Counted from the stretch's first letter, positions 18,989-28,902 are shown. The stretch is DNA of 49,229 nt from Sedimentisphaerales bacterium (GCA_016931715.1 JAFGEF010000110.1:1-49229), one strand, 5' to 3'. Made by a program: numbers and translations. Notes: generated by a model not told the origin, from the letters alone.

Positions 18989-20710
18989 CTATAGCAATTT
19001 TTTGATTTTTTCGGCAATACTATCTGACGCAAAACAAAGTCCATCATATTTCAAAATATTATGGCTAATATTGACATCAGCGTGAATTTTTAAAAGTCTC
19101 GCAAATTGTCCAGCAGCATTGTTTTCAACTACAATCGTCTTAGACGCCTTATTAATCAGTTTGTTTGCGCTTTCATGCAAAGGATATACCTGTTTAAAAT
19201 ATAGAACCGCTGTGTCTTTCCTGCCAAGATTACTTACCGCTTCGTTTATGATATTAATAGTCGAACCCCAGCAGATAATAAGATTCTCGTAGTTTTCCGG
19301 TCCCAGCAATTCAGGAGGTATGGATTCCTGTTTTATTAAATCAAGTTTCTTGAGCCTTTTATCTACCATTTTTATTCGCAATTCAAGGTCTTCTGTAATA
19401 TGCCCTTCCTGATCATGTTCGTCACTGTCTGCGCATACCAATCCTCTTCCAAATCCCGGTATGCCTCGTGGAGAAATTCCATCTTCTGTCAGTTTGTAAC
19501 GCCGGTAATTTTCTGAAGTTTCAATAAAATGCTTTTCTACCGTGCAATTTTTCAGATTGAATGGCTCGGTATTATAATAAGAGTCAATGAAGTACTGGTC
19601 AGTCAGGATAAACACCGGAATCTGAAATTTGTCAGCTATATTAAAAGCCTTTTGTGTCAGATAGAACGCGTCTTCTAAAGTACCCGGCGCGAATATTATT
19701 CTTGGGAATTCGCCGTGACCTGCATATAAGGCAAGCTCTAAATCACCCTGTTCGGTTCTTGTCGGAAGACCTGTGGCAGGCCCCGGTCTTTGCGCCAAGT
19801 GTATCACCATTGGGCTTTCCAGCATACCAGCGAGGCTTATCCCTTCAGTCATCAGTGCAAATCCTCCGCCTGATGTAGTAACCATTGCTCTTGCTCCGGC
19901 ATACCATGCGCCTATAGCCATATTGATAGCCGAAATTTCATCTTCTGCTTGTTCGGCTAAAATTCCGAAATCTCGGCTGTTCTGAGCAAGAAAAACCAAA
20001 ACAGCCGTAGATGGCGACATAGGATAAGAAGAGATGAAATTACACCCGCCCGCAATAGCACCTAATCCTACTGCTTCAGACCCGTTGACAAGAATCTGCT
20101 TCTTTACTTCATTGATAGCGGCGGCTTTGATTTTTATACTGCTGAAATTTTCAAGATTGACAGCCTTTTCATATCCTGCCTTTAAGGCTTCAATATTCTT
20201 CTCCAATATTTCCTGTGATTTGTCCTTAAAAAATTGTTTTAGGCAATCTATCACTTCTTCAGGTTTTACAGATAACATGCTAATAAGAGCACCAACAGCA
20301 ACGGTGTTTGAATAAATCTTGCTGCCGATATTAGCGGCTATTTCCGAAAATGGTATATCAAGCAGTCTGTTTTTGTTCTCCACCTCGTCGCCTAAAACTC
20401 CCATTTCACCTATTATCATAGTTTCAGGAGTGATTCTCTTTTTGAGATGTTTTACAGTACCTTTATTAAGCCCGACGAGAATATCAATTCGGTCGATAAA
20501 CGCGCAAACAGGTTTGTCTGATATTCTAATAAGAGTGGAATTCATTCCTCCGCGAACCCTGGACATATACTCTTTGGTCGCAAAAACATGATAACCATTT
20601 GCTTTCAAAATACGCGTGAATAATTTTTCGACTGTCTGTATTCCCTGTCCCGCCTGGCCGCATAAGACGACAGAAATATCTCTTCCTTTTTTCGCTGATA
20701 AATTAGCCAT
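18989..20710 (-). CDS. korA: 2-oxoacid:ferredoxin oxidoreductase, fused gamma-alpha subunit
   Basis: This 573-aa protein is a gamma-alpha fusion. The gamma domain (about 10-185) starts VVLCGQAGQGIQTVEKLFTR and includes YMSRVRGGMNSTLIRIS. The alpha domain (about 200-570) shows NGSEAVGLGAIAGGCNFISS, YPMSPSTAVL, MVTTSGGGFALMTEGI and RPGPATGLPTRTEQGDL. Together with KorB it makes a ferredoxin-linked 2-oxoacid oxidoreductase, typical of anaerobes. No ferredoxin-type delta subunit is encoded nearby, so an external ferredoxin is assumed. The gene starts 58 bp downstream of a rubrerythrin-like gene on the same strand. Confidence 0.9.
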   Translation of the reverse strand: MANLSAKKGRDISVVLCGQAGQGIQTVEKLFTRILKANGYHVFATKEYMSRVRGGMNSTLIRISDKPVCAFIDRIDILVGLNKGTVKHLKKRITPETMIIGEMGVLGDEVENKNRLLDIPFSEIAANIGSKIYSNTVAVGALISMLSVKPEEVIDCLKQFFKDKSQEILEKNIEALKAGYEKAVNLENFSSIKIKAAAINEVKKQILVNGSEAVGLGAIAGGCNFISSYPMSPSTAVLVFLAQNSRDFGILAEQAEDEISAINMAIGAWYAGARAMVTTSGGGFALMTEGISLAGMLESPMVIHLAQRPGPATGLPTRTEQGDLELALYAGHGEFPRIIFAPGTLEDAFYLTQKAFNIADKFQIPVFILTDQYFIDSYYNTEPFNLKNCTVEKHFIETSENYRRYKLTEDGISPRGIPGFGRGLVCADSDEHDQEGHITEDLELRIKMVDKRLKKLDLIKQESIPPELLGPENYENLIICWGSTINIINEAVSNLGRKDTAVLYFKQVYPLHESANKLINKASKTIVVENNAAGQFARLLKIHADVNISHNILKYDGLCFASDSIAEKIKKLL

Positions 20711-20767
20711 ATTTGATAACTCCCCTTCTTTATCATTTATGTATTCAATTGTATTATTTTTTTATAA

Positions 20768-21250
20768 TTAGTATTCTTCCAAATGGTACCATTCCGCGTT
20801 TTCCAGCCACAGTTTCGGCCTTGAAACAAATTTAATTATGTTTTCGAGCAGAAAGTAATGTTTCTCTTCTTCCTTTGCTAATTCGATAAATAATTTCTTA
20901 TGCTCGACCAAATCTGCCTGCTGTGCTTTTTCATTGTAGAACTGCTGACTTTTCTTTTCTATCTCCTGTGCTTTTTCATATAATTTTATCTGTTCCTGAT
21001 CAGGTTCCAATTCCTGCTTCTTCTCTTTCATTTCGACAAAAATATTTTTGGCATCGTCCAGAATAGTAGTCTCAGCCATTTGGTATTTATCCTGTCTCAT
21101 GCTTTCTATGGCTTGGTAATGCCTGGCTTCTTCATCAGCTAACATTGTTAAAATCAACTGAAGGCCTTTATTGTTTACCTTTGCGGCTAATTCGCGATAA
21201 AAGCTCTCTCCATCTTTTTCCATTTTTAAGGCATATTCAAATATATCCAT
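20768..21250 (-). CDS. Rubrerythrin/ferritin-like diiron protein
   Basis: The start is placed at 21250 (MDIFEYALKMEKDGESFYREL) because a strong GGGGGTGTCGGAT sequence lies just before it; the open frame extends 25 codons further with no support. The 160-aa protein is a four-helix bundle with diiron-type motifs: EKDGESFY, DEEARHYQ, KSQQFYNEKA and EEEKHYFLLE. It lacks the C-terminal rubredoxin domain of classical rubrerythrin. Such proteins handle peroxide or iron in anaerobes. Location just upstream of korAB suggests protection of an oxygen-sensitive iron-sulfur enzyme; this is inference. Confidence 0.8.
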   Translation of the reverse strand: MDIFEYALKMEKDGESFYRELAAKVNNKGLQLILTMLADEEARHYQAIESMRQDKYQMAETTILDDAKNIFVEMKEKKQELEPDQEQIKLYEKAQEIEKKSQQFYNEKAQQADLVEHKKLFIELAKEEEKHYFLLENIIKFVSRPKLWLENAEWYHLEEY

Positions 21251-21388
21251 ATCCGACACCCCCTTATTTTCACTATTATAATCTAATAAATTCAAGCTAA
21301 ACTTTTTTGAAAAAAATATAAGCACATATTTTATTAGGAATTATGCTCATTATTTTAATGGATTTTTTTATTCAGTAATATTAAAAAA

Positions 21389-23590
21389 TCACTGGCCTTT
21401 GAATTTTATTTCCGGCATCGGCTTTTTGAGAAGTTCGTATGTTGCTTTTAGAGATTTGATAAAGTCCTCTTTTTTCATGAATTCCACGTGAGAATCTACA
21501 AACAAAACATTAAGACCATCAGAACAATAAGCAGGATTTTCATAAACAAGAACATTTCCCAGATGACTGGAAGTAGTCTGACCGGTAATGTATATATATG
21601 TAGGTCCATTGAAATTTGCCGGCTTTCGTTTGGATTCAAATACTTTCGAATCAAGATCCATTTTTTCTGCAAGTACTTCAAGACTTGGTGGGAACTCGTC
21701 ATCATAATCATTCGCATAAATCAGCATCGCTTTTCCAATAGAAGATAAATTTGTTCCTGCTACCATTCGAAAAGCTACTTGGCGAGTTCTTGCCAGAGCA
21801 GGCATCATTACCCCGGCTGCCATAGCACCTCCCGCGACAGCTCCAAGGCTCGGCTCTATTCCTGATCCTTTATATATTGAGTGCATTCCCTTGTCATCAA
21901 ACCATGAATATTGCACCGATGGAGGTACATCCTTAATAATATTTGATAAATCCGGAATCACAACGGGCAGTGTAATTCCCTGTTGAGTAACATACATAGT
22001 CGCAATCGGCCACAACTGCTGCAGTGCGGCCATCATCTGAGCAAGCTGGATTTTCGAGTCTGTATAACTGAAACTAATCATGTTGGAAGGCAGATTTGCT
22101 ATGGCAATTTTGAAATTGTCCGCGTTCCGTATCGAATTAGCCCTCGCGGCAGGAGCTGCCTGCTCAGCCGCTGCGCTGCAAATTGCAGGACTTGAAGCTA
22201 TAACGACATTATCCCCGACTATTGTCCATGTCGGCATTACTTGAGCTATCGCAAGAGGCACGATTGCAATTGTATTGAGCGTTCTGCCGTTCTGTTCCTG
22301 CGAGCTTACCTGCACCATACCGTTACTTTTCTCGGCTGCAAACTTGCTGACGGCAGCAATCGAATCTTTCCACAACTGTGCATTTTTTAATCCCGCTATC
22401 ATTACAAAGCCGCTCTGTAACGGCTGCAGAGCAACAGCCGCCGGCATGTCGTAAAATACCATCTTTCCATTAAGGCTTTCGAGCAATCCCTGGCGTATTT
22501 TGACTTGGGTTTGTTTTTCAAGCTCTGCAATGCCCTGCTCGACTTCGGCAAAATCTTCTCCTGCCGCAGTTTTAATTGCATTCAGTACTGTATCATATAT
22601 TCCTGCTATATCGCAGTTCACAGCAGATACATTAATCGCATTCGGACTGACCATATTAAATATGTCAGGAGTGATGGTTTTCAAACTGGCAAACAAGCCG
22701 ACAGCAGGCTGCGGCATTTCGACAAGCTCTTCAACAGCTATTCCTGAACCTTCGAATCTGATACGATTTGTTATCGTCTTTATTTTACTAATTCCAAGCT
22801 GGCTGAGAATAGTGTCAACTTTCGCAAAATCATCCGCCTGACCTTCCATCTTTGCGATACTTCTTGCCAGATTGAGACCCTTCTCAAAATTAATATAAAT
22901 CGCTAAAGCATTATTAGTTCCTGAAGAACTCTGGAAATAATTAGGTGCTGTCCTGCCTGCGCTGCCCTGCAAGTACTTTATCGCAAGACCTTCACCGTCA
23001 TTTATTGCAAAAACCAGATAATTTCCCACCCAGCCCCAATATCCCGGGACACCGCCGGGATCTTTAGGTCCATGCAGTGTATATGAACCAACCTTTACTT
23101 CGACAATCTCACCTTCACCAGCCATAGCTTCCAGATTGCTGAGAACACCAGAGATTGCACCTTTTTTCTCTCCTGCATCCATTATCGCAAAACCATATAC
23201 AGGGGGACCCTGCTGTGCATTCTTTTGTGCGGCGCCGATAACAATTGGTCTTGAACCGGCTAATCCGGCAATACTTTTAACCATATTAACTATGTTTGCG
23301 GCTTCAGAATCGCCTGATTCCTGCTGAACTTTTTGCATAAGACTTTTTTCAATTGACTGGTAAAATGTCTTTACTCCCGGATCATTCCAGATTCGTCCCA
23401 AAACAGTTTTTTCAAAATCGGACTTTAAGACATCCCCGCCGCTTGTTTCGGCTGCAAAAATCACTTCATCCGGAAGTAAATTTACAAGCTTCTGCGAGGT
23501 CGAATTTTGAGCATGAATGATAGTAAGACATGAAAAACAGGCAATAATAAACAATGCTGCACAAAACAGGATTTTTCTGCTGCTATTCAT
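21389..23590 (-). CDS. Exported planctomycete protein with C-terminal H-X9-DG-like domain
   Basis: The start is placed at 23590 (MNSSRKILFCAALFIIACFS), which has AAGGA 8 nt upstream and opens a normal signal peptide; the frame extends 29 codons further. The mature protein is about 705 aa. The first 550 residues (LLPDEVIFAAETSGGDVLKS and similar alternating Ala-rich strands) resemble DUF3352-type proteins. The last 140 residues resemble the tail of pseudopilin-like H-X9-DG proteins (NLSSIGKAMLIYANDYDDEFPP, LNVLFVDSHVEFM), although there is no prepilin leader at the N-terminus. So it looks like a fusion of the two kinds. Function is unknown; envelope location is likely. Confidence 0.72.
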   Translation of the reverse strand: MNSSRKILFCAALFIIACFSCLTIIHAQNSTSQKLVNLLPDEVIFAAETSGGDVLKSDFEKTVLGRIWNDPGVKTFYQSIEKSLMQKVQQESGDSEAANIVNMVKSIAGLAGSRPIVIGAAQKNAQQGPPVYGFAIMDAGEKKGAISGVLSNLEAMAGEGEIVEVKVGSYTLHGPKDPGGVPGYWGWVGNYLVFAINDGEGLAIKYLQGSAGRTAPNYFQSSSGTNNALAIYINFEKGLNLARSIAKMEGQADDFAKVDTILSQLGISKIKTITNRIRFEGSGIAVEELVEMPQPAVGLFASLKTITPDIFNMVSPNAINVSAVNCDIAGIYDTVLNAIKTAAGEDFAEVEQGIAELEKQTQVKIRQGLLESLNGKMVFYDMPAAVALQPLQSGFVMIAGLKNAQLWKDSIAAVSKFAAEKSNGMVQVSSQEQNGRTLNTIAIVPLAIAQVMPTWTIVGDNVVIASSPAICSAAAEQAAPAARANSIRNADNFKIAIANLPSNMISFSYTDSKIQLAQMMAALQQLWPIATMYVTQQGITLPVVIPDLSNIIKDVPPSVQYSWFDDKGMHSIYKGSGIEPSLGAVAGGAMAAGVMMPALARTRQVAFRMVAGTNLSSIGKAMLIYANDYDDEFPPSLEVLAEKMDLDSKVFESKRKPANFNGPTYIYITGQTTSSHLGNVLVYENPAYCSDGLNVLFVDSHVEFMKKEDFIKSLKATYELLKKPMPEIKFKGQ

Positions 23591-23768
23591 AATAAATTCC
23601 TTTCCAAATAAATATACTTTTATCTCGTGAAATTCCGAATATTTAAACAATATTAGCTGTCTCTGGAGATAAAGCAAGATAAATTTTAACAGGAGTTTGC
23701 AAAAATGAAAAAAGGCATATATTATTTAAGAAAATCGCCGAAAGTTAAATGATTCCGGAGAAATTTCC

Positions 23769-23796
23769 TTGAATTATTTGAAAAAAATGCTATTAT
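23769..23796 (+). promoter_or_regulatory. Sigma-70-type promoter candidate for the dockerin-like protein
   Basis: TTGAAT (23769-23774), 16-bp spacer, TATTAT (23791-23796). It lies about 70 bp before the start at 23869. Confidence 0.4.
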
Positions 23797-23868
23797 ACAG
23801 ATAAGATGAGTAAATTTAAGCATATCACTGTTGTATAACAGATGATAAAAAATGGAAGGAGACCTATA

Positions 23869-24744
23869 ATGAAAAAAGTGTTCTGTACCATGTTTCTGGT
23901 TATGTTCACTATCCCTGTATGGGCAGATATTGCAATAACAGCAACAGATTTGGGAGACGGAGTTGTCGCGATAGATTATAATGGAACAGAATTAGCCAGG
24001 GCTTTTGCTTTGGATATTAAAGTCGATTCCGGCGTAATTACCAATATTAGCGAATTCGCAGTAGGTGATGATAATTCCGGTTACGGCATTTTCCCCGCCA
24101 ACTTCAGCAGATATATAAATGTTCTTGAAACCGGCGAAGCAGATAACTGGTTAGATCCCAATTATACCCCTGTGGCAGATGCCAACGATCCCGGCGCTTT
24201 GGGTGGAATCGATACGAACGGCATTACAATCGAGATGGGTTCGCTATACGACACCAACGCTCCGCCGCTCGCAGGAAGACTTTGCACTGTTACATGCAGC
24301 CAGTCATGCAAGCTTAGTGTCACAACAAACGCTATTCGCGGCAATGTAGTTCTCGAAGATGCAAACGAAGCGATTGTTGACCTTACATGCGCTACTGACG
24401 TACAAGTCACGATAGGTAAAACTTATACAGGCACACATCCGGACGAGTGGGTGGCTGTCGGAAAACCTGCATGTTGGCTGTCAAGTGTTAATCCAAGACA
24501 ATGCCATGGAGATGCAGACGGCGCCGCGCAGGGCAGCCAGAATTTCTGGGTTTCGACAAATGACTTTGAAATACTTATCGAGGCATGGAATAAACCTCTT
24601 AGTTCTTTGACAGGAAATCAGATTTGCGCAGATTTCGACCACCTTCCTCAGGGTACACAGAACGTCAGGGTTTCAACCAACGACCTGGATATCCTTATAG
24701 CCAACTGGAACCAGGCGAACAGCCCTGCCGCTGATTGTCCATAA
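23869..24744 (+). CDS. Secreted cohesin-like protein with two degenerate dockerin-type repeats
   Basis: The start at 23869 (MKKVFCTMFLVMFTIPVWAD) has GGAAGGAG close upstream and a clear signal peptide; the open frame reaches back to 23842. The 291-aa protein has a beta-rich N-terminal region (ATDLGDGVVAIDYNGTELAR, ALDIKVDSGVITNISEF) that recalls cohesin or CBM-like folds. At the C-terminus are two matched repeats: HGDADGAAQGSQNFWVSTND with EILIEAWN, and CADFDHLPQGTQNVRVSTND with DILIANWN. They resemble planctomycete dockerin-like tails but carry an inserted Gln-rich turn. Secretion and surface attachment or complex formation are plausible; no partner is proven. Confidence 0.75.
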   Translation: MKKVFCTMFLVMFTIPVWADIAITATDLGDGVVAIDYNGTELARAFALDIKVDSGVITNISEFAVGDDNSGYGIFPANFSRYINVLETGEADNWLDPNYTPVADANDPGALGGIDTNGITIEMGSLYDTNAPPLAGRLCTVTCSQSCKLSVTTNAIRGNVVLEDANEAIVDLTCATDVQVTIGKTYTGTHPDEWVAVGKPACWLSSVNPRQCHGDADGAAQGSQNFWVSTNDFEILIEAWNKPLSSLTGNQICADFDHLPQGTQNVRVSTNDLDILIANWNQANSPAADCP

Positions 24745-24763
24745 TAACCTTCTTAAAGGGTTG

Positions 24764-24802
24764 AAACGCAAACTCATATATACCATTATATACGAGTTTG
24801 TC
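24764..24802 (+). terminator. Hairpin terminator after the dockerin-like gene
   Basis: CAAACTCATATATA and TATATACGAGTTTG pair with one mismatch around a short CCAT loop, followed by TCGTTTTT. It follows the stop at 24744 by about 20 bp. Confidence 0.6.
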
Positions 24803-24913
24803 GTTTTTAGAGGTACAAGCTGCTAAAAAGCAGCTTAATGAAACAGTTCTGCTTTTCAACTATTGTTATTTTTAAAAGCCTGTCTATGCAGCCAAACACT
24901 CAACCGCGAGTTG

Positions 24914-25963
24914 TTATGGAGTCTCATCGCATTCAGGTGCTGTACAATTCAGCCAGTGATCTATAAAGACAAGAAAGTCATAAACATCAACATGGCAGTC
25001 CTTATTAAAATCACCTACTGGATATGGATGGTTAGCATCACCACAGGTCGGAACATCGTAAATTGGCGCTTCGAAGATATCATACCAGCCATGACCACCT
25101 CGCTCGTTGGATGTAAGATATAGAATAGAACCATCAACCGAGATCCAAGGTGTGAAATCTTCCGCCGGAGTGTTAATCATTGGGCCAAGATTAACCGGAA
25201 GACCCCAGGGATCAGAGACGCTGGCTCGAGTTGATACATAGATATCGTCCACCGGACCGAATCCGCCAGGCCGTGTGGATACAAAGAAAAGCGTCAAGCC
25301 ATCAGTTGAGATGCTCGGCTGATAGTCGCCACTCGAACTGTTGACAATATCGCCGAGATTTACTGGTGTGCCCCATGAAGACGATGTTGTAGAACGAGTT
25401 GCTACATATAGGTCAAGACCACCAAACGTACCGGACTGATCAGAACTGAAGTACAACGAAAGACCATCGTTCGAGATAACTGGATGTTCCTGGTAACTTG
25501 ACCTGTTGAGAGTCGAGCCAAGATTGACCGGCGTTCCCCATGGAGACGAGGTCGTGGCACGCGTCGTTACCCAAAGGTCCCAACCACCGTAGCCGCCAGA
25601 TCGCTTCGAGCCTAAGTAGAGCGACATGCCATCGGCTGAAATAGAACCCGGACAATCATTCTCTGAGGAGTTCACAGTTGGTCCGAGATTGACTGCTGGT
25701 CCCCACGGATCATCTTTACTTGCTCGCGTCGATACATAAATATCCACACCGCCATAGCCTCCCGGTCTATCTGAAGCGAAATACATTGTACGGCCATCGG
25801 CTGTGACTACCGGGCCAGCATCGATTGATGAACAATTGATATTTGAATCAAGATTAACAGGAGTACCAAAATTTAGTTCTGCATTTGCAATACTGCCAAG
25901 AATAACAGCGGCGACAAACACACTTAAAACCATACTAATTTTTGAATAATTAAACCGTTTCAT
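24914..25963 (-). CDS. Secreted PD40/TolB-like beta-propeller protein with dockerin-like C-terminus
   Basis: This 349-aa protein starts with a signal peptide (KISMVLSVFVAAVILGSIAN). It then carries about five tandem PD40 repeats of the form 'DGxxxYFxSxRPGGxGxxDIYVxTR' (for example MYFASDRPGGYGGVDIYVST and LTSNERGGHGWYDIFEAP). It ends with a dockerin-like segment, VGDFNKDCHVDVYDFLVFID, where acidic calcium-loop positions are kept. GGAAAGGTG precedes the ATG. The repeats closely resemble those in the C-terminal sensor of the kinase at 26254-28902, the next gene upstream on this strand, so the pair probably shares a ligand or origin. PD40 ligands are not predictable here. Confidence 0.85.
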   Translation of the reverse strand: MKRFNYSKISMVLSVFVAAVILGSIANAELNFGTPVNLDSNINCSSIDAGPVVTADGRTMYFASDRPGGYGGVDIYVSTRASKDDPWGPAVNLGPTVNSSENDCPGSISADGMSLYLGSKRSGGYGGWDLWVTTRATTSSPWGTPVNLGSTLNRSSYQEHPVISNDGLSLYFSSDQSGTFGGLDLYVATRSTTSSSWGTPVNLGDIVNSSSGDYQPSISTDGLTLFFVSTRPGGFGPVDDIYVSTRASVSDPWGLPVNLGPMINTPAEDFTPWISVDGSILYLTSNERGGHGWYDIFEAPIYDVPTCGDANHPYPVGDFNKDCHVDVYDFLVFIDHWLNCTAPECDETP

Positions 25964-26070
25964 ATTACACCTTTCCTTTCTGCTATTTGTGTAAAAAATG
26001 TTACTTTAGGGAATTACCAAATTTTTTAAAATTTAATATAGTTCTTCTATAACATATAGCACCTCCATTA

Positions 26071-26190
26071 TTGTTTTATTCTCTGGTTTGCGTTATAATG
26101 ATGATGCCTTTTCTCGGGTGCGCAAACCAATCGCCCGGATCAGGCCCGGCCGGTGAGTATTCTGCTTGGTCGCTTATGACTCATCGGCTG
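26071..26190 (+). pseudogene. Possible lipoprotein-signal fragment
   Basis: A plus-strand reading from about 26071 gives a lipoprotein-like leader (SLVCVIMMMPFLGCANQSPG, lipobox FLGC), then loses coding character and overlaps the 3' end of the kinase gene on the other strand. The bases at 26110-26160 are more GC-rich than the surroundings. No ribosome site is seen. It may be a remnant of a truncated gene or a chance reading. Confidence 0.2.
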
Positions 26191-26253
26191 CTTTTTTATT
26201 TACTTAGCTTCAAAAACTTGTGTTTAAAAATTTTGTTTAGAGATCACCTTCTT

Positions 26254-28902
26254 TCAGTTGAAGTATTCCTGAAGTTTTTCGATTGATAATGTATTGTTGT
26301 TTGGATCGATGTCACTTTCGGAATTAAGTATCTGTACCATCCAGATATCCTGGCCGCCATACCCGCCGGGCCGGTTTGAGTTGAAGAAGATTGTAGAGCC
26401 GTCGGCTGACATATATACACCGACATCGAAACCAGCACAATTGACTAATGGTCCAAGATTCACTGGTGGGCACCACTCATCATCATCCGTACTTTTTCGC
26501 TTTGTCACGTACAGATCCCGTTGTCCATACCCATCTGGCCGGTCGGAGTAAAAAAACAACAACAGCCCATTACCTGAAAGGACCGGGTAATGGTCCCGAT
26601 ATTTTGTATTGACTATTTCGAGGTTCTTTGGTTCCCCCCACTGGCCGTCGGTTGTACGCTTACTAACCCATATATCTGAAAGACCAAAGCTGCCAGAACG
26701 AATTGCACTTGCAGTGCTACCAAAGTATAGTTCTTTTCCATCTGGTAAGATTGTCGGTGATACCTCACCAGCCTGAGTATTAATAGATTCGAGGGGCTCA
26801 GGTTTGTCCCAATCAGCACCGATTGCCTCTTGCCGCATCATCCAGAGGTCAAAGCTAGCATATTCATCATTAACTGAATATTTCGAGAAATATATCTCTC
26901 GGCCATCACTGGTTGTGATACCTGGAACGACGCCGACATTTTTGAAAATAGATGCCAAATCAACATCCGGATTTAGATTAAAAGTCTGGGTTGTTATCCC
27001 AGAATTATTCATTGATTTCGAATTCATATCATCACCTATACCAAGACTCTCAGGAGTGCCCCAGGGAGCATCTTTCGTTGCTCTCTTAGCCACAAAAGTC
27101 TCGCAATTTGAGCTCGAATTGGAGGCCGTTCGCTGGAACCAGAGTGATAGACCATCATCAGAGAGCCATAATAAAGGCTCATGAATTGAAGTATTAATGA
27201 CCGGACCAAGATTTTTGGGCATACTAAGCCGAAAACCAGTGAATGCTCCATTGGTAACGATAGACGCATATTGACTCATATCGTCATTGACCATGTCTAC
27301 ATTTCCAAGAAAATAATATTGTTGTGCACGCTTGAGATAATTGTTTGGATCTTCTCGGTTAGCTGAGATTATTTCGGTGTAATACTGTATCCTATCTCGG
27401 TAATCCTTCTCCATTAGAGCTTCGATATCTTTATCAATACCATCAGGATCGTGACCATCAACAATGGTTTTGGCATAAAGATTCCTGGCTTCGAGCCCTA
27501 CGTGCTTGCTCTTTATGAGTGGTCTAAGAATTTTACGAGCAGTTGTGTAGTTATTATTTCCGATGAGATTACGTGCCTGTGTCAGAATATTCGCCTGCCT
27601 GATAGCTTCAGATTTCTGATTACTATCGAATATTGAGATGGTTATAGCAACAACACAAGCTATAAGCACAATCGCCGCGACAGCAATGGCCGAAGAACGG
27701 TGTCTTCGAATGAACTTATTCAGTCGATAACCTCTGCTCGGTGCATGTGCCGTTACAGGCCTATGTTCAAGGTGTCGCTGAATATCATGGGCAAGACCAT
27801 CGGCTGCTTCATATCGCCTGATGCGGTTCTTCTCTAATGTCTTCATCACAATCCAGTCCAGGTCGCCGCGTACGGTTTTTTTGAGTAGGTTAGGTGTGCT
27901 ACTACGGTGCTTCGCGATGTTGGTCAGAGTTTCGCCGAGAGTGGTTAGTTTAGTAGATGGCTTCACAGGTTCCTGCTCTATAATAACTCGCTGCATCTCA
28001 AGATATCCAGCCTTGCGAAGCTCCTCTTCACTGAAAGGAGTAGTTCCGGTAAGCAGTTCATAGAGCAAAACTCCGAGAGAATAGATGTCTGTGCGAATAT
28101 CGATGTCTGTATCGCTCATCTGAGCCTGTTCCGGACTCATATAGGCCGGAGTGCCGATAATATGGGCATAGCGAGTAAACAGCGTCTTTTCCGTTAACCT
28201 CTGATTTACCGCCTTGGCAATCCCGAAATCAATCACTTTTACAGTAGCTTTGCCATCGTGCATCGTTACCATTATATTCGAAGGTTTGATATCTCGATGA
28301 ATAATACCCTTTGTATGTGCATGCTGAACGGCATTACAAACCTGAATAAACAGCTCCAATCGTTCTTTTGTGTTAAGGTTATTCTGGTCACAATATTCGG
28401 TAATAGAAACGCCTTTAACCAGTTCCATTACAAAGTAGGGTCTGCCGGTATTTGTAGCACCTGCATCGAGAACTTTGGCAATATTGGGATGATCCAGCAG
28501 GGCGAGAGCCTGCCGTTCGGCTTCGAAGCGACCGATTACCTGTTTTGTATCCATGCCAAGCTTGATAATCTTTAAAGCAACCTTGCGGCTAATAGGTTCC
28601 TGTTGTTCGGCCATATAAACTACAGCCATGCCGCCTTCGCCTATCTTTTCTAACAGCTTGTATCGCCCAATGACTGTACCTGAACCTTCAGTCGGAGTGC
28701 TAAATGGCCCTTTCAGCAAATCTGGTGGAGTTTTTAATATTCCTTTTTCATCTTCATAGGCTAAAAGCAGTGAGTCGATTTCAGCTCGCAATTTAGTATT
28801 GGTCCCGCAAGCTTTTTCCAAATAGGCTTTTCGTTCTTCTACATCGGTCTTACCGAGAGCTTCATATAGAATCGATTCTATTTTTTCCTGTTCCTGACTC
28901 AT
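26254..28902 (-). CDS. Membrane Ser/Thr protein kinase with extracytoplasmic PD40 propeller
   Basis: This 882-aa protein starts with the short planctomycete kinase leader (ESILYEALGKTDVEERKAYL). The Hanks-type kinase domain spans about 81-370: glycine loop GEGGMAVVY (88-96), VALKIIK with Lys111, HRDIKPSN (202-209) and DFGIAK (225-230), so it should be active. One transmembrane helix lies at about 405-425 (AIAVAAIVLIACVVAITISI). The outer part has a helical stretch and then PD40 repeats (STIFFNSNRPGGYGGQDIWM). A sensor-kinase role is inferred. The ECF sigma factor gene lies upstream and the secreted PD40 paralogue downstream, all on the same strand. Confidence 0.9.
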   Translation of the reverse strand: MSQEQEKIESILYEALGKTDVEERKAYLEKACGTNTKLRAEIDSLLLAYEDEKGILKTPPDLLKGPFSTPTEGSGTVIGRYKLLEKIGEGGMAVVYMAEQQEPISRKVALKIIKLGMDTKQVIGRFEAERQALALLDHPNIAKVLDAGATNTGRPYFVMELVKGVSITEYCDQNNLNTKERLELFIQVCNAVQHAHTKGIIHRDIKPSNIMVTMHDGKATVKVIDFGIAKAVNQRLTEKTLFTRYAHIIGTPAYMSPEQAQMSDTDIDIRTDIYSLGVLLYELLTGTTPFSEEELRKAGYLEMQRVIIEQEPVKPSTKLTTLGETLTNIAKHRSSTPNLLKKTVRGDLDWIVMKTLEKNRIRRYEAADGLAHDIQRHLEHRPVTAHAPSRGYRLNKFIRRHRSSAIAVAAIVLIACVVAITISIFDSNQKSEAIRQANILTQARNLIGNNNYTTARKILRPLIKSKHVGLEARNLYAKTIVDGHDPDGIDKDIEALMEKDYRDRIQYYTEIISANREDPNNYLKRAQQYYFLGNVDMVNDDMSQYASIVTNGAFTGFRLSMPKNLGPVINTSIHEPLLWLSDDGLSLWFQRTASNSSSNCETFVAKRATKDAPWGTPESLGIGDDMNSKSMNNSGITTQTFNLNPDVDLASIFKNVGVVPGITTSDGREIYFSKYSVNDEYASFDLWMMRQEAIGADWDKPEPLESINTQAGEVSPTILPDGKELYFGSTASAIRSGSFGLSDIWVSKRTTDGQWGEPKNLEIVNTKYRDHYPVLSGNGLLLFFYSDRPDGYGQRDLYVTKRKSTDDDEWCPPVNLGPLVNCAGFDVGVYMSADGSTIFFNSNRPGGYGGQDIWMVQILNSESDIDPNNNTLSIEKLQEYFN

